Positions 61,931 to 62,906 of a DNA stretch of 62,906 nt are shown here, piece after piece. A model generated the notes under the pieces. It saw nothing but the letters and a program-made list of their open reading frames with translations. It had not been told where the DNA came from and made no database searches. The DNA comes from Nocardioides sp. PD653-B2 (lineage in GTDB: Bacteria > Actinomycetota > Actinomycetes > Propionibacteriales > Nocardioidaceae). The translations under genes and the position numbers were made by a program. The stretch spans positions 1 to 62,906 of the forward strand of contig NZ_BDJE01000007.1 of NCBI RefSeq assembly GCF_002117935.1. Direction: 5' to 3'. Every line of letters begins with the position of its first letter. The first letter of the stretch is position 1.

Positions 61931-61956
61931 GATGACGGCTGTCTCCAGGAGCACGT

Positions 61957-62748
61957 CTACCGGCCGAGGGCGTCGAGGGTCGCCATGTCCTCGTCGGTCA
62001 GGCTGAAGCCGGCCACGTCGGCGTTGGAGCGGATCCGGTCGGCGTGGACCGACTTCGGGATCACGATCACCTCGTGCTGCAGGTGCCAGCGGATGATCAC
62101 CTGTGCCGGCGTACGACCGGTCCGCTCCGCGATCTCGACGATCGCCGGGTGCTCGAGCGTGCCACCCCGCAGGGCGCTGTAGCCCTCGAGCGCGATGCCG
62201 CGGGCGCGGTGCTCGGCGAGCGTCGCGGCATCGAAGAGCAGCGGGCTCCACTCGATCTGGTTGACCGCGGGCGCCGCTCCGGCGGCCTTCGTGATCTCGT
62301 CCACGAGCGACGTGTCGAAGTTGCTCACCCCGATCTCCCGGGCCAGGCCCGCCTCGCGCGCCTCGACGAACGCGCGCCACATGTCTGCGTTGGCCGAGCC
62401 CGAGCCGGGCCAGTGGATGAGCCAGAGGTCGACGTGGTCGGTCTGGAGCAGGTCGAGGCTCTCGCGCAGCGTCTCGAGCTCACGCCCGGCCCGGTGGGGC
62501 GGGCACTTGGTGGTGAGGAAGACGTCGCCGCGCGGCACCCCGCTCTCGGCCAGCGCACGGCCGACCTCCGCCTCGTTGCCGTAGATCGTCGCCGTGTCGA
62601 GGTGGCGGTAGCCGGTCTCGAGCGCGGTCGAGGTCGCGCGCACCGCGTCCTGGCCGGTGATCTGCCAGGTGCCGAAGCCGAGGAGCGGGATCCGGCCACC
62701 GGCGGCGAGCGTGACGGTCTGGTCGGGCAGCCGGGGAGCGTCGGTCAT
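61957..62748 (-). CDS. Aldo/keto reductase
   Basis: A 263-aa AKR (TIM barrel). The catalytic tetrad is visible: Asp51 in YRHLDTATIYG, Tyr56 in the same stretch, Lys81 in FLTTKCPP and His112 in LWLIHWPGSG. The NADPH-binding end is IVIPKSVHADRIRSNADVAG. It reduces carbonyl compounds, with broad specificity likely (2,5-diketogluconate-reductase-like). TAGCAT lies exactly 6 nt before the ATG, predicting a leaderless mRNA. Confidence 0.95.
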   Translation of the reverse strand: MTDAPRLPDQTVTLAAGGRIPLLGFGTWQITGQDAVRATSTALETGYRHLDTATIYGNEAEVGRALAESGVPRGDVFLTTKCPPHRAGRELETLRESLDLLQTDHVDLWLIHWPGSGSANADMWRAFVEAREAGLAREIGVSNFDTSLVDEITKAAGAAPAVNQIEWSPLLFDAATLAEHRARGIALEGYSALRGGTLEHPAIVEIAERTGRTPAQVIIRWHLQHEVIVIPKSVHADRIRSNADVAGFSLTDEDMATLDALGR

Positions 62749-62839
62749 GTCGCGATGCTAGTCAGCACCCAGGAACCCCGACGGGCGTCGGCGAAGGCCC
62801 GGGCCGCTCGGAGAAGAATCGACTCAACTCTCTGGTGTT

Positions 62840-62861
62840 CGAACGTGTGTTCGTATATAAT
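62840..62861 (+). promoter_or_regulatory. LexA SOS box and TATAAT promoter
   Basis: CGAACGTGTGTTCG (62840-62853) matches the actinobacterial LexA consensus CGAAC-N4-GTTCG. Two bases later TATAAT (62856-62861) is a perfect -10 box. LexA bound here would sit between -35 and -10. Confidence 0.85.
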
Positions 62862-62866
62862 GGACT

Positions 62867-62906
62867 ATGGCCTTCATCCCGATCGGGCGGACTCAACCGG
62901 TTGTTG
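62867..62906 (+). CDS. Start of a LexA-controlled gene, cut by the window edge
   Basis: The ATG at 62867 lies 5 nt after TATAAT, close to the expected transcription start, so the gene is probably leaderless. The visible start reads MAFIPIGRTQPVV. An earlier ATG (62860) in another frame overlaps the -10 box and is less likely. The product cannot be identified from 13 residues. The SOS box places it among DNA-damage genes. Confidence 0.55.
   Translation, partial: MAFIPIGRTQPVV

Noticed and set aside
1..62906. rRNA, tRNA, CRISPR array, prophage or complete insertion sequence
   Set aside because: No characteristic conserved stretches, regular spacers or terminal repeats were seen by eye; a tRNA scan could still find one.

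Overview
The window is high-GC actinobacterial DNA: GTG starts are common, 4-nt ATGA/GTGA gene overlaps abound, and the gene families are mycobacterial in type (mce4, fadA2-fabG4-htdX, ATP-dependent LigB). The lack of mycobacterial cell-wall genes and a GTGGTT...AACCAC dispersed repeat at the left edge suggest Nocardioidaceae, most likely Nocardioides. That placement is an inference.

Positions 93-13808 are a sterol/lipid uptake and redox block on the minus strand. A KstR-type operator precedes a complete Mce4-like transporter operon (yrbE4A, yrbE4B, mce4A-F and two mce-associated genes). A second KstR-type operator precedes a ferredoxin reductase, FdxD-like ferredoxin, Hsd4A-like SDR, hydroxysteroid-dehydrogenase-like SDR and PPOX-fold protein. 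Together they look like sterol import followed by early oxidation. Positions 13953-20326 are mixed housekeeping: a DUF1707 protein, a channel with an unusual filter, a frameshifted MmcQ/YjbR gene, hemerythrin-like protein, MFS transporter, VOC protein and uvrB. A third KstR-type operator (23508-23521) lies between an enoyl-CoA isomerase-like gene and a divergent pair encoding an AlkA-like glycosylase and a tandem SCP2 sterol-carrier protein.

Positions 24425-28530 hold a GreA-like factor, App1-type phosphatase, LigB and a collagen-like exported protein, followed by a transposase scrap. Positions 28727-33691 hold a TetR gene near fadA2 / fabG4-htdX, a neighbourhood also known in mycobacteria. 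Positions 33705-37079 look accessory: two small secreted proteins, an orphan 634-aa HTH protein and a 55-aa membrane protein. Positions 37066-45376 hold a DDN-like reductase, an MFS/HxlR pair, tandem TesB thioesterases, a PAC2 protein and the fadA-fadB beta-oxidation operon behind a perfect palindrome. Positions 45385-62748 are mostly housekeeping: PAS histidine kinase, SNF2 helicase, LLM oxidoreductase, APC permease, dxs, SMP-30-like protein, TauE, Nudix, GH18 and aldo/keto reductase. The right edge cuts a gene with a perfect actinobacterial SOS box and a TATAAT box.

Two general points emerge. Many genes have a TANNNT box exactly 6 nt before the start codon, which predicts leaderless mRNAs. 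Lipid and sterol functions (Mce4, FNR/FdxD, SDRs, SCP2, ECI, FadA2/FabG4/HtdX, TesB x2, FadAB) recur across the first 45 kb. No rRNA, tRNA, CRISPR array or prophage was seen.
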